The notes under the pieces were generated by a model that saw nothing but the letters and a program-made list of their open reading frames with translations, made no database searches and had not been told where the DNA came from. From JACDEA01 sp963742585 (GTDB lineage Bacteria; Actinomycetota; Acidimicrobiia; Acidimicrobiales; JACDEA01), in contig CAVUMI010000009.1 in NCBI GenBank assembly GCA_963742585.1, forward strand, positions 620,001 through 684,000: a stretch of 64,000 bases of DNA, read 5' to 3'. Of this stretch, positions 31,084-42,305 are shown in pieces. The translations under genes and the position numbers were made by a program. Each line of letters starts with the position of its first letter. Position 1 is the stretch's first letter.

Positions 31084-31205
31084 GGCTGCTCTGATCGCGG
31101 TCTCCGACACGACAGTTCACAAGCGCACAAGTGGTAGGATCGCTGTGCACCGAACGCCTACAGGAGCCCAAATTGCCCGCCGAGACCCATGTCGAACGGG
31201 GCCCG

Positions 31206-31472
31206 ATGAACCGCCAGCAGGTTTTCGAGCTCATCCGCGATCGTTTGGCCGACATCCTCGAGATCGACCCGAGCGGCATCGCCGAGGGCGCCTCGTTCAC
31301 CGAGGACCTGGCCGCCGACTCGTTGGCGCTCATAGAACTGGTGGAGGCGCTCGAGGAGGAACTGGGCGAACGTTCGGTGGGCTTCCGGATCGAGGACGAA
31401 GACCTCGAAGACCTGAAGACCGTGCGGGATGCGGTGGACTACGTGCTGGCCAAACTCGAGGCTGCTACCTGA
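31206..31472 (+). CDS. acpP: Acyl carrier protein
   Basis: 88 residues, intact. The attachment site is the Ser of EDLAADSLALIELVEALEEE (a DSL motif), in a four-helix, strongly acidic small protein. MNRQQVFELIRDRLADILE is the first helix. Holo-ACP carries acyl chains for PlsX upstream and fatty-acid synthesis. It sits between plsX and rnc, the usual order. GTGGTAGGAT at 31130-31139 upstream could be part of a promoter -10 region, but this is weak. Confidence 0.93.
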   Translation: MNRQQVFELIRDRLADILEIDPSGIAEGASFTEDLAADSLALIELVEALEEELGERSVGFRIEDEDLEDLKTVRDAVDYVLAKLEAAT

Positions 31473-32192
31473 GCAGCACCCCCGAGCTGGAGGCGCTGGC
31501 GGAGCGCCTGGGCTGGCCCTGCAGAGACCCGGCCCTCCTGGCACATGCCGTCGCCCATCGCTCGTGGTGCGCGGAGAGCGGTGCGGTCGAGTCCAACGAG
31601 CGGCTCGAGTTCTTGGGTGATGCCGTCCTCGGTCTGGTCGTAACCGATCACATCTTCCGCACCTACCCGGAGCTGCCCGAAGGCGAGTTGGCCAAGGTGC
31701 GCGCCTCGGTCGTCAACTCGTCGGCGCTGGCCGAGGTGGCCGCCTCGCTGGACCTGGGCGCGGCCCTCCTGCTCGGGCAAGGGCGAGGACCAGTCCGGCG
31801 GTCGCGAGAAGCCGTCGATCCTGGCCGACGCCATGGAGGCGCTCATCGGCGCCGTCTACATCGACTCGGGCTGGGCGGCGGCCGAGCAGCTGGTGATGCG
31901 GCTCTTCGGCGAGCGCATGAACGAGGCTGCGGCCGGGCCCGGTGGTCAGGACTACAAGACCCGCCTCGCAGGAGCTGTCGGCGCGCTATCTCGACGCGCT
32001 GCCGCACTACGTCGTGTTGGCCGAGGGCCCGGACCACGCCAAGCAGTTCCACGCCACCGTGTATCTTGGGTGCCGAGCCCAAGGGCGACGGCGACGGCCG
32101 GTCGAAGAAGCAGGCCGAGCAGGCGGCGGCGAGGGTCGCGTGGGAGAAGCTTTCCGCCGACATCGGCGCAGATGCGGGGGGCCAGTGCCTGA
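31469..32192 (+). CDS. rnc: Ribonuclease III, frameshifted
   Basis: Cleaves double-stranded RNA (rRNA precursor processing). Endonuclease domain signature SNERLEFLGDAVLGLVV, then PEGELAKVRASVVNSSALA and ADAMEALIGAVYIDSGW with the second catalytic Glu; the dsRNA-binding domain is seen as DYKTRLQELSARY and KKQAEQAAARVAWEKL. The first codon after the acpP stop is CTG (31469), so the start is unusual or miscalled. Breaks near 31780, 31970 and 32070. mutM begins inside the end. Confidence 0.93.
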
Positions 32193-33024
32193 GCTACCTG
32201 AGGTCGAGACGATCCGCCGCGACCTCGACAAAGAGGTCGTCGGCAAGCGGGTCAAGACCGTCGAGGCCACCGGACTGCGCACGATCCGCCGCCACAAGAC
32301 CAAGAAGAACTTCGCCAGCAAGCTCGAAGGCCGCAAGATCAGCGGCGTCCAGCGCAAGGGCAAGTACCTGCTGCTGAAGCTGGACGACGGCAACCTCCTC
32401 GTGGTGCACCTCGGCATGAGCGGCCAGCTGCTCCGGGCGAAGAGCGCCAAGGAGCCCACGCTCAAGCACACCCACGTCGTGCTCACGTTCACCCAGGGCG
32501 GCCAGCTGCGCTACGTCGATCCCCGCACGTTCGGCGAGCTGTTCGTGACCGAGCCCGACGAGCTGGCCCACGAGGTTCCCGAGCTTGCCCACCTGGGCTT
32601 CGATCCGCTCGACGACATCATGAGCTGGACGCAATTCGGCGACCGTCTCCACGAGAAGAAGACCAAGCTCAAGGCGTTGCTGATGGACCAGCGGTTCCTC
32701 GCCGGGATCGGCAACATCTACGCCGACGAGATCCTCTTCGCCGCCGGCCTCCGCTACGACCGTGGCTCCGAGTCGCTCACCGCTCAGGAGGTCCGCCGCC
32801 TCTATCGGGCGATGGTCGAGACCCTCCAGGACGCCATCAAGCACCGCGGCTCATCGCTGGCCGACGAGCAGTACCGCGACCTCTTCGGCGAGGTGGGCGA
32901 CTACCAGAGCTCGCACAAGGTCTACGACCGCGAGGGCGAGCCCTGCCGCCGCTGCCGCAGCCCGATAGTCCGGGTCAAGCTCGCCGGCCGCAGCACATTT
33001 CTCTGCGAACAGTGCCAGGTTTGA
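32185..33024 (+). CDS. mutM: Formamidopyrimidine-DNA glycosylase
   Basis: Removes oxidised purines and nicks the DNA. Intact, about 279 residues. From GTG the mature protein would start PELPEVETIRRDLDKEV, with the catalytic N-terminal Pro and Glu. LLMDQRFLAGIGNIYADEILFAAGL is the helix-two-turn-helix, and the C-terminal zinc finger is CRRCRSPIVRVKLAGRSTFLCEQC compressed as CxxC-x16-CxxC. It is one of few unbroken genes in this part of the window. smc follows after 44 bases. Confidence 0.95.
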   Translation: MPELPEVETIRRDLDKEVVGKRVKTVEATGLRTIRRHKTKKNFASKLEGRKISGVQRKGKYLLLKLDDGNLLVVHLGMSGQLLRAKSAKEPTLKHTHVVLTFTQGGQLRYVDPRTFGELFVTEPDELAHEVPELAHLGFDPLDDIMSWTQFGDRLHEKKTKLKALLMDQRFLAGIGNIYADEILFAAGLRYDRGSESLTAQEVRRLYRAMVETLQDAIKHRGSSLADEQYRDLFGEVGDYQSSHKVYDREGEPCRRCRSPIVRVKLAGRSTFLCEQCQV

Positions 33025-33068
33025 GGGTCCACTAACTAACCGCTAGGCGTCGCTAGGTTGGCTTTGCT

Positions 33069-36000
33069 GTGTTTCTGAAGTCGCTCACGCTCAAGGGTTT
33101 CAAGTCCTTCGCCGAGACGACGACCCTGGAATTCGAGCCGGGGATCACCGTCGTGGTCGGCCCGAACGGGAGCGGCAAATCCAACGTCGTCGACGCGGTG
33201 GCGTGGGTGCTCGGTGCCCAGGGCCCCCGCACCGTGCGCAGCTCGAAGATGGAGGACGTCATCTTCGCCGGCTCGGCCAAGCGGCCGGCGTTGGGCCGCG
33301 CCGAGGTCACGCTCACCATCGACAACAGCGCCGGCCTGCTGCCGATCGGCTTCGCCGAGGTAACCCTTACCCGCACGCTGTTCCGCAGCTCGGGCGAGAG
33401 CGAGTACGCAATCAACGGGGTTCCCTGCCGGCTGCTCGATATCCAGGAGCTGCTGTCCGACAGCGGCGTGGGCCGCCAGCAACACGTGATCGTTTCGCAG
33501 GGCCAGCTCGACTCGGTGCTCGACGCCCGGCCCGAGGACCGGCGCCTCGTCATCGAGGAGGCCGCCGGCGTGCTGAAGTACCGCCGGCGGCGGGAGAAGG
33601 CGCAGCGCCGGCTCGACGCCACCGAGACCAACCTCGTCCGCCTCCAGGACCTCCTCCGCGAGGTGCGTCGTCAGCTGCGCCCGCTGGAACGCCAAGCCGA
33701 CGCCGCTCGCCGTCACGACTCGCTCGCCGTCGAGCTGCACGCGCTCCGGGTGTACCTGGGCGGCCGCGAGGTCGGCGGGCCTCAAGGCGCGCCTGGGCGC
33801 GGCCGATGCGGCGCGCGCCGAGGCTGCCGACGGCCGAGCGCGACCTTCGCGCCACGCTGGCCCGCCTCGACGCCGACGTGCTCGTCGCCGAGGAGGAGGC
33901 CGGCTCACTCACGTCCCAGGATCTCGCCGACGCGGTCGGCCGCATGGAGGCGCTGCGGGAGCGGGCCCGTGGCCTGGCTGCGGTGCTGGCCGAGCGGCGA
34001 CGCTCGATCACCCGCCACCAGGAGGCGGCCGCCGACAGCAGCGTGGTGGCCAGCCTGGCTGCCGAGGCCGACCAGCTCAGCGGCCGAGTTGGTCGCCGTC
34101 AGAGGAGGACGCTGCCCGGCTGACGCAGGAGCGCAGCGAACACTCGGCCCGAGTTCGACGGTGAACTCGCTGTCACCAGGCGCGAGGTCGATGAACTCGA
34201 CGCCGCGCTGGCCGACGCTCGCCATCGCCACGAAACTGCCGTCGACGGGCAGCGCGCCGCGGAGCAGGAGCAGCGCACGTGGCTGGCCCGGGCCGACGCG
34301 CTGGCGCAAGCACTCGACGAGGCGCGCGCACATGCCGGAGCAGAACGCCTTGCCGGGCTCGACGGCGTCGTGGGCACGTTGCTGGATCTGGTCGAGATCG
34401 ACGAAGGGTGGGAGGCGGCCTTCGAGGCCGCGGCCGGCGAAGCGGTGGCGGCGGTGGTCGTCGACGGCGTCGATGCAGCTCGCCGCGCGCTCCGTCACCT
34501 CCACGACCGGGACGAGCCCGGTGCGGTGCTGCCGCTTGACGTGGCCTCGGCCCCGGCCAGCCTCGCGCTCGACGCCGCGGCCATCGGCGAACCGGTGCGC
34601 GCGCACGTCCGGGCCAAGCCCGCTGTCGCGGGCGGTGACGCGGCACCACCGGTCGAATCGCTGCTCGACTCGTTGCTGGCCACGGCGGTCATGGTCGATG
34701 GCGGCTGGCCCGCCGCGCTCGACGTCGCCTTGGCCCACCCAGGCATCGTCGCGGTCGACGCGCGAGGGCGACCGTTTCTCCACGATGGGGTGGCGCGCCG
34801 GCGCGGGCATGGCCGCGACCACCGGTGAAGCTCTCACCGCCGCACGCGAGGGAGCGGCCGCAGCCGCGGCCGCGGTCACCCGTGCGGCGGCCGCCGCCGA
34901 TCAGGCCAAGGCCGAGGTCGACACGCTCGAGAATCAGCGTGTGGTGGCCGGCGGCCAACGGGCCGCCGCCGAAGAAGAGGCGATCTCCCGACGCACCGCG
35001 TTCGAACGGCGCGCCGCGGGCATCGAAGAGCGGCGCACGCTGCTGGCCAACGCGACGCGCCGAAGTGGTCGCCCGCTTGGAGCGTTTGGGAGGCCAGGTC
35101 GCGGCCACCCCGCCGGTGGCCGATCAGCAGGCGACCGTGGTCGCCCGTCTCGACGCGACTGGTCGCAGGCGCGCATTGCCATGCTCGACGAGGCGGTCGT
35201 TCGCGTGCGGACGCATCGCCAGGTCGAAGCCGATCGGGTACGCAACGCATCCAGCGCCCTCGAGGGCCTGCGGCGGGAGCGCTCGGCAGCCGAGCGCCAA
35301 CTCGCCGAGGTGCGCGAACGCGCGCAGCGCGCCGAGGTCGACGAAGCCGAGGCGCGCGTCCGCCTCGAAGCCAGCGTCGAAGCGCTTGCGCCGCGAACAC
35401 GACGTCGAGCCGGACACCGCAGTGGTCGCCGAGTGTCCCGAGCTGCCGGCGGGGACGAGCGCGCCGACGCGAGCGCGTGAGCTCGAACGCGAGCTACGGC
35501 TCATGGGTCCGGTCAACCCCCTCGCTCTCGAGGAGTTCACCGCGCTGAACGAGCGCCATCAGTTCCTCGAAGCCCAACTCGAAGACGTCAAGAACAGCCG
35601 TCGCGAGCTGGCCAAGGTCATCAAGGCGGTCGACGCCGAGATCGTCGAGCTGTTCTCAGCCGCCTACACCGACGTGGCTGACAACTTCACCAAGTTGTTC
35701 AGCACGCTGTTCCCGGGTGGAACCGGCCGCCTGCGGCTGACCGATCCTGACGACATGTTGAACACCGGGATCGAAGTCGAAGCGCGGCCTTCCGGCAAGA
35801 ACGTGCGCAAGCTCTCACTGCTTTCCGGCGGCGAGCGCTCGCTCACCGCGCTTGCTTTCCTGTTCGCGGTGTTCCGCAGCCGGCCGTCGCCCTTCTATCT
35901 GCTCGACGAGGTCGAGGCCGCGCTCGACGACGTCAACCTGCACCGGTTCCTCGACCTCATCCACGAGTTTCGTCAAGAGGCGCAGTTGTTGGTCGTCAGC

Positions 36001-36105
36001 CATCAGAAGCGCACGATGGAGGCGGCAGACTGCCTCTACGGCGTGACCATGCAGCCCGGCGGCTCCAGCCGGGTCATCAGCGAGCGGATAGAGACGCCCG
36101 CCTGA
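33069..36105 (+). CDS. smc: Chromosome segregation protein SMC, frameshifted
   Basis: Condensin ATPase. N-terminal head: FLKSLTLKGFKSFAETTTL, Walker A GPNGSGKSNVVDAVAWVLG, HVIVSQGQLDSVLDARPEDRR. A long coiled coil, then the hinge (GVVGTLLDLVEIDEGWEAAF to about 34830), a second coiled coil, and the C-terminal head: MGPVNPLALEEF, signature LLSGGERSLTALAFLFA, Walker B FYLLDEVEAALDDVN, VVSHQKRTMEAAD. The frame breaks near 33780, 33835, 34100-34140, 34795, 35060, 35160 and 35390. GTG 33069 starts exactly at the conserved FLKSL. Confidence 0.95.
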
Positions 36106-37407
36106 TCAATGCCGGTGGACCGGCGGCGGCGCCGTCGGCGCTTGGCCCGCCCCTGGATCCACCACGTCGGACGGAGCCCCGGTGCCGGCCGTGAGATCGG
36201 TGGTCTCGTGCACGAACGCGACGAGGATTCCCATCACGTCGGGCTGCGGCGTCGAGCTGTTGTATTCGGTCGTCAGTTCGATCACGTCGCCGGCGCGGAC
36301 GATCCCGAGGCGATCCCACACGCAGGTTGACATCGACTCGATGGTCCCCATGTACGCCGGCTTACTGCCGTAGCCGGCAACCGACCGGCACATGCGCTCA
36401 CGCGTGTTGCGGTTCGACATGGTGATCCCGATACCACCGTCGTGCACATGCCCACCGGCGGACACGACGCGCCCGGTCAGGTTCGACTGCCAGCGCCAGG
36501 TCTGGCTCGAGCGGCCCTGCGGTATGGCGTATGCAGAGTCGGCGCAGTTGTCGATGTCGAGCCACACGGGCGTGACCGGCTTGAGCTTGGCGCTGGCCGG
36601 GCGCCACCGGACCTCGAGGTCGAAGAACACGAGTTGGAAGGACTCGGAGTGGTTCATGATCTCGAACACACCAGCCCACGGGAGCGCGCCGACCTTGTAC
36701 CCGTAGCCGGGCGGTGGGCCTATCGGGGTTCGCTCGTTACCCGCGGCGAAGAACCGCTCACCGAGTAGCCCCAGCCCGGTCTCGGGCCCGCACGTTGCGT
36801 CGACCTTCCCGGTCTGGAACAGAACGGTGTGGTGGAGCATCAGCCCACGGTCGAGGTGGGCGGGCGTGCCGTCGAGGAACGTGAGGTTCGGCTGCATCCA
36901 GGTGATGAAGCAGTCCTCGCACGGCTTGGGCAGCACGGGCACGATGATGTTGCGGTGCTCTGATCCGCCGAGCCGGTTGGGGAACAGCGGGATCGGGTAG
37001 CGGACCGTCGCCCGCCGGCCCAACTGGTCGAGGTCCTGAGGGATCACCGCGTGCCTGGCCTGCGGGGCGATGGCCGCCGCCGCCGTCTCCGTCGCACCGT
37101 GGGCGTGCCCACTCGCCGCCGCCACATGGCCGTGAATTGCGCTCGTCGCGGTGGCGTGAGCGGCGCCCTCATGTCCGTGCGCGCTGGTCGCCGCGGCAGT
37201 CGTGTTGTGAGCATGGGCCGCGGTGGTCGCGTCGTGGGCGTGCGCCGCCGCGGCGGCGACGCCAGTGTGCCCGTGGCCGTCGGCGGTGTGCGCGTGACCG
37301 GCACTGTGGCCCGCCAGCATTCCGGGCACGGCGAGGACAAACACGCCCGCGGCAACCGCGGCGACCGCTCGCTCGCCGGACGGCAAGGCCACCTTGCCGC
37401 GCCGCAC
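36106..37407 (-). CDS. His-rich exported protein with copper monooxygenase-like region
   Basis: 433 residues. A hydrophobic segment (VAAVAAGVFVLAVPGMLAG) is followed by a striking His repeat region, about residues 33-107, with units such as HAHTADGHGHTG, AHAHDATTAAHAH and HGHVAAASGHAHG. The folded part contains CEDCFITWMQPNL, DRGLMLHHTVLFQTG, MNHSESFQLVFFDLEVRW and SAGGHVHDGGIGITM; the HH and HxH pairs recall type II copper monooxygenases, though this is only a motif-level match. Extracellular copper binding is plausible. It is probably continuous with the membrane segment upstream (37400-37774) through one miscalled base. Confidence 0.6.
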   Translation of the reverse strand: MRRGKVALPSGERAVAAVAAGVFVLAVPGMLAGHSAGHAHTADGHGHTGVAAAAAHAHDATTAAHAHNTTAAATSAHGHEGAAHATATSAIHGHVAAASGHAHGATETAAAAIAPQARHAVIPQDLDQLGRRATVRYPIPLFPNRLGGSEHRNIIVPVLPKPCEDCFITWMQPNLTFLDGTPAHLDRGLMLHHTVLFQTGKVDATCGPETGLGLLGERFFAAGNERTPIGPPPGYGYKVGALPWAGVFEIMNHSESFQLVFFDLEVRWRPASAKLKPVTPVWLDIDNCADSAYAIPQGRSSQTWRWQSNLTGRVVSAGGHVHDGGIGITMSNRNTRERMCRSVAGYGSKPAYMGTIESMSTCVWDRLGIVRAGDVIELTTEYNSSTPQPDVMGILVAFVHETTDLTAGTGAPSDVVDPGAGQAPTAPPPVHRH

Positions 37408-37774
37408 CGGGCAGGAGGGCGAGCACGCCGGCGCCGCTCGCAGCCAGCAACTCGAGCAGGGTCGTGAGCGAATCCTTTACGCCGACGGCCTCGACCTCGG
37501 ACACCTCGGGCACCAAGGGGACACCGCTCGTACGGGACAGGAGCCACACCCCGGCGACGGCAACGTTCACCAGTGCGCCGATGGACAGCCACGCCTTTCC
37601 GTCCCGGCCGGCTACCGTGCCGGCCGCCCACGCGAGCTGAAACGCGGCGACGCCCACGAAGAAGACCACGGCGTATTCGTGATCGGTGTGATCGCCCGCC
37701 GCGCTGAGGTGAAGCACGCCCGCGGCGAAAGCAGGCACGGCCGTGACGGCCCCCAGCAGCCGCCCGACATCCAT
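37400..37774 (-). CDS. N-terminal membrane segment, probably part of the same gene as 36106-37407
   Basis: Starts MDVGRLLGAVTAVPAFAAGVLHL and has four transmembrane segments: LLGAVTAVPAFAAGVLHLSA, YAVVFFVGVAAFQLAWAAG, AWLSIGALVNVAVAGVWLL and LTTLLELLAASGAGVLALLPG. At about 37400 the hydrophobic pattern passes, in the next frame, into RRGKVALPSGERAVAAVAAG of the His-rich gene. Removing one base would give a single protein of about 555 residues with five membrane helices and an external His-rich domain. A separate small membrane protein remains possible. Confidence 0.55.
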
Positions 37775-37824
37775 GGAGGAGGGGGTCAGGCGAGCGACAG
37801 GAGGGAGCGTACCCTGGGCGGCCG

Positions 37825-39046
37825 ATGGAAGCGGTGTTGCTCGTCCTTATCCTTCTTGCCGTTCTGCTGCTGGTCGGCTCGGTCGGTGCGATAGCGGTCG
37901 GGCGGCGGCGTGCCCGCCGCGCGCCGTATCTCGAACCGCCGGTCCGGCGACCACCCGAAGCGCCCCGACCACAGGCGCCGGTCACCGAGGCGCCGCCCGC
38001 CCCGGTCGTTGTCGCGCCGGAGGCGCGTCAACCGATAGAACCCGAGCCGGCTCCGGCAGTCGTCGAGGCGCCCGTCGTGCCGGAGGCGCGCCAACCAGCA
38101 GAGCCCGAAGCCGAAGCGGCGCCCCCGGTCGAGGCGCCACCCAGACCGCGGTTCCGCGACCGGCTCGGCAAAGCCCGTTCACAGTTCGCCGGCTACATGG
38201 GCTCGGTCCTGTCCCGGTCGGCCATCGACGACGCAGACCTGGGACGAGCTCGAGGAGGCGCTGATCCTGGCCGACGTCGGTGTGGGAGCGACAACCGCGG
38301 TCCTCGACGATCTTCGGAGCCGGGTGAAGAGCGACGGGATTACCACGCCGGCGGAGTTGGTCGCCGCCCTCAAAGCCGACCTGATCGGCGCCCTGGCGGA
38401 CGCCGATCGGACCTTGCACCTCGAGCCCGACGCCACCAACGTGTGGTTGCTCGTCGGCGTCAACGGCGTCGGCAAGACGACCACGCATCGGCAAGATCGG
38501 GCAGCGCTTCTCCGAGCGAGGGCAAGCCGGTCGTCATGGCTGCGGCGGACACGTTCCGGGCTGCCGCCGCTGAGCAGCTCGAGCTGTGGTCCCGCCGGGT
38601 CGGTGCCGACCTGGTGCGGGGCAACGAAGGTGGTGATCCCGGAGCGGTGGTCTTCGACGCCGTCCAGCGGGCCGAGGCCAAGGGCGCGAATCTGGTCCTG
38701 GCCGACACCGCGGGGCGGCTGCACACCAAGGTCAATCTCATGGAGGAGCTCAAGAAGGTTCGCCGGATCGCCGACCGTGAGCCGGGGCAGGGTCACCGAG
38801 GTGCTCCTCGTGATCGACGCCACCACGGGGCAGAACGGCCTGGTACAGGCCAAGGAGTTCGGCGAGGCGGTAGCGGTGACCGGCGTGGTTCTCACCAAAC
38901 TCGACGGCACGGCCAAGGGCGGCATCGTTCTGGCGATCGAGAGGGAGCTCGGCGTCCCGATCAAGCTCGTCGGACTCGGCGAAACCGCCTCCGACCTCAT
39001 CGACTTCGACCCGAACGAGTTCGTCGAGGCCCTGTTCGAGGCCTAA
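37825..39046 (+). CDS. ftsY: Signal recognition particle receptor FtsY, frameshifted
   Basis: Receives SRP-bound ribosomes at the membrane. Unusual for FtsY, it begins with a real membrane anchor (AVLLVLILLAVLLLVGSVGAIAVG), then a Pro/Glu/Ala-rich A-domain linker to about residue 110, and the NG domain: RFRDRLGKARSQF, LEEALILADVGVGAT, G1 GVNGVGKTT, AADTFRAAAAEQL, LADTAGRLHTKVNLM, TGVVLTKLDGTAKGG, VGLGETASDLIDFDP. Four extra bases (about 38237, 38486, 38519, 38791) disrupt it; length 1222 is 3n+1, as expected for four. A strong terminator follows. Confidence 0.95.
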
Positions 39047-39108
39047 ACGCCATGTGTCGGTGTCCAATCGGGGTTTCCGCCGATTGGACACCGACACTTG
39101 GCGTTTTT
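39046..39108 (+). terminator. Strong intrinsic terminator after ftsY
   Basis: A 26-base arm (39046-39071) pairs with 39080-39105 with a single mismatch, leaving an 8-base loop, and is followed by TTTTT at 39104-39108. It overlaps the ftsY stop codon. This is by far the clearest terminator in the window and separates ftsY from ffh, which must then have its own promoter in the 26 bases before its start or inside the hairpin region. Confidence 0.9.
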
Positions 39109-39134
39109 GGGCGGAGCGGTAGCCTGGTCAACTC

Positions 39135-40486
<1,352 letters not shown>

Positions 40487-40500
40487 AGGAGAGGGTTTCA

Positions 40501-40759
40501 GTGGTCAAGCTCCGCCTGATGCGGATGGGCAAGAAGAAGCAACCGACGTACCGCGTGGTCGCCGCCGACAGCCGGTCGCCGCGCGACGGCCGTTTCATCG
40601 AGATCGTGGGCACCTACGAGCCGCGCGCCGAGCCATCGGTGGTGAAGCTCGACCAGGCCAAGGTGCAGAAGTGGCTTTCGCAGGGCGCGCAGCCCACCGA
40701 GACGGTCGCCAAGCTGATCAAGATCGCCGCCGCGGCACCGGCACCGGCCGACCGAATGA
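40501..40759 (+). CDS. rpsP: 30S ribosomal protein S16, one frameshift near the end
   Basis: VKLRLMRMGKKKQPTYRVVAADSRSPRDG and FIEIVGTYEP are the S16 N-terminus; KVQKWLSQGAQPTETV follows. The tail is Ala/Pro-rich. The length to the TGA at 40757-40759 is 259 (3n+1), so a single extra base in the tail explains why the frame currently runs on into khpA. With the stop restored, rpsP and khpA overlap as ATGA. A purine-rich ribosome site (GAGGAGAGGG) precedes the GTG start. Confidence 0.95.
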
Positions 40760-41080
40760 GCGACGAGTCGCCGAGCGACGTCGACTACGAGGACGGCGAC
40801 ATCAACCGAGTCGAGGACGGCGACATCAACCAGGTTGGTGGCGCGTTGCCGCGCGTCGGTGCTCGAGTACGTCGCCAAGGCCATCGTCGACGAGCCCGAC
40901 GCCGTCGTCGTCGAAGCCGAGGAGTCGCAGCGCGGTGTCGAGTTGAGTCTCCACGTGTCGCCCGACGACATGGGCAAGGTGATCGGCAAGCGGGGCCGCG
41001 TCGCGCAGGCGATCCGCACGGTCGTGCGCGCCGCGGGCGCGGCCGAGGGCGTGGAGACCAACGTCGACATCGTCGACTAG
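40756..41080 (+). CDS. khpA: KH-domain RNA-binding protein KhpA, with acidic N-terminal extension, one frameshift
   Basis: The core VLEYVAKAIVDEPDAVVVEAEE, MGKVIGKRGRVAQAIRTVVRAA (GxxG-type IGKRG loop) is KhpA, which works with KhpB/Jag and binds RNA at the ribosome. Before it is an unusual acidic stretch, MSDESPSDVDYEDGDINRV, containing a 24-base tandem duplication (40789-40812 and 40813-40836, EDGDINRV/EDGDINQV). One extra base near 40850 separates the two parts; the length 325 is 3n+1. Position between rpsP and rimM is canonical. Confidence 0.9.
40789..40836 (+). repeat. 24-base tandem duplication inside khpA
   Basis: Two adjacent 24-base units, each encoding EDGDIN followed by RV or QV, differ at only three positions. 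They lie in the acidic N-terminal extension of KhpA. The unit is a multiple of three, so it keeps the frame. Confidence 0.85.
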
Positions 41081-41538
41081 CGAGCCGGAGCTCGAAGTCG
41101 GGCTGATCGCCAAGCCCCACGGGCTCAAGGGCGAGGTCATCGTCAGCCTCACGAGTAACCGCACCGAGCGAGCTCGCGCCCGGAAGCACATTCAACGGCG
41201 GCGCACTGCCGTCAGGCGGTCGTCACCGCACCAGAAGCGGTGGATCGTCGCGTTCGAAGGCGTCGACTCCGTTGAAGCGGCCGACAAGCTTCGGGGCACG
41301 GTGCTGTACGCGCCGCCCATGTCTGATCCCGATGCGCTGTGGGTGCATGAACTCGTCGGCTCGGTTGTCGTCGATCAAGGGGGCACGCGAGCACGGGAGG
41401 GTCGAGTCGGTGCAGGCCAATCCGGCCAGCGACCTTCTGGTCCTCGACACCGGTCCGCTCGTGCCGCTCCGCTTCGTCGTCGAACAGCGCGACGGCACGG
41501 TTGTGGTCGACGCGCCAGAAGGACTGTTTGATCCGTGA
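41079..41538 (+). CDS. rimM: 16S rRNA processing protein RimM, frameshifted
   Basis: 30S assembly factor that binds S19. SEPELEVGLIAKPHGLKGEVIV is the N-terminal domain start, KRWIVAFEGVDSVEAADKLRG and LYAPPMSDPDALWVHELVG cover the junction, and the PRC-barrel end is ESVQANPASDLLVLDTGPLVPL to EGLFDP. Extra bases near 41166, 41205 and 41387. No ATG, GTG or TTG is in frame right before SEPELEVG; the assigned start follows the khpA stop directly and is provisional. trmD starts inside its stop. Confidence 0.88.
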
Positions 41539-42268
41539 GGATCGACGTTTTCACGATCTTTCCTGGCCTGGTCGACGGCTTCCTCTCGGGAAGCTTGCAT
41601 GGGCAAGGCCCGGACGCAAGGTCTCCTCGACATCCGCGTGCACGACTTGCGCTCATCGGCGACCGATGCTCACCGCGCCGTGGATGACTCACCGTTCGGC
41701 GGCGGCGCCGGCATGGTGCTTGATGGCCGAGCCGCTGTTCGCCACCGTGGAGGCGGTCGAGCCGCCCCGACCGCTGCTCTTGCTCTCGCCCAGCGGCCGC
41801 CGATTCGACCAGCCGATGGCAGCGGAGTTGGCCGCCGGCTCGGGTTTCTCCCTCTTGTGCGGTCGCTATGAGGGCGTCGACCAGCGCGTGGCGGACCACC
41901 TCGTCGACGGCGAGGTCTCGGTCGGCGACGTCGTGCTGGCGGGTGGCGAGGTGGCGTCACTGCTCGTCGTGGAAGCGGTCGCCCGGCTGGTGCCCGGCGT
42001 GCTTGGTAACGAGCTGTCCGTGACCGACGAGTCCTTCGCCAACGGCCTTCTCGAATACCCGCAGTACACCCGGCCGGCGGTGTACCGCGAGTGGCCGGTC
42101 CCGGAGGTCCTCACGTCCGGGGACCACGGCCGGATCGCCCGCTGGCGGCGCGCGCAGGCGCTGGCCCGGACCATCGAGCGGCGGCCCGACCTGATCGAGG
42201 TCCGGGGTGGCCTCAGCGACGCGGACCGGGCGCTGCTGGAGGAGTTCTCACCAGATCATCTAACGTAG
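41535..42268 (+). CDS. trmD: tRNA (guanine37-N1)-methyltransferase, two frameshifts
   Basis: SPOUT-type knotted methylase modifying G37. RIDVFTIFPGLVDGFLSGSL, DIRVHDLRSSATDAHRAVDDSPFGGGAGMVL, LLLSPSGRRFDQPMA, FSLLCGRYEGVDQRVADHLVD and GDVVLAGGEVASLLVVEAV (cofactor knot) are diagnostic. Two extra bases (an A at about 41600 and a T at about 41725) break it; length 734 is 3n+2, as expected. These are the last of the dense errors; sequence downstream is nearly clean. rplS follows. Confidence 0.95.
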
Positions 42269-42305
42269 ATACTTCTCCCGAGCAGACCGCAGGAGCTTTC
42301 GCGCC

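Noticed and set aside
39046..39108. Palindrome as an integration or replication site
   Set aside because: The T-run, the overlap with the ftsY stop and the position make a terminator the simpler reading.
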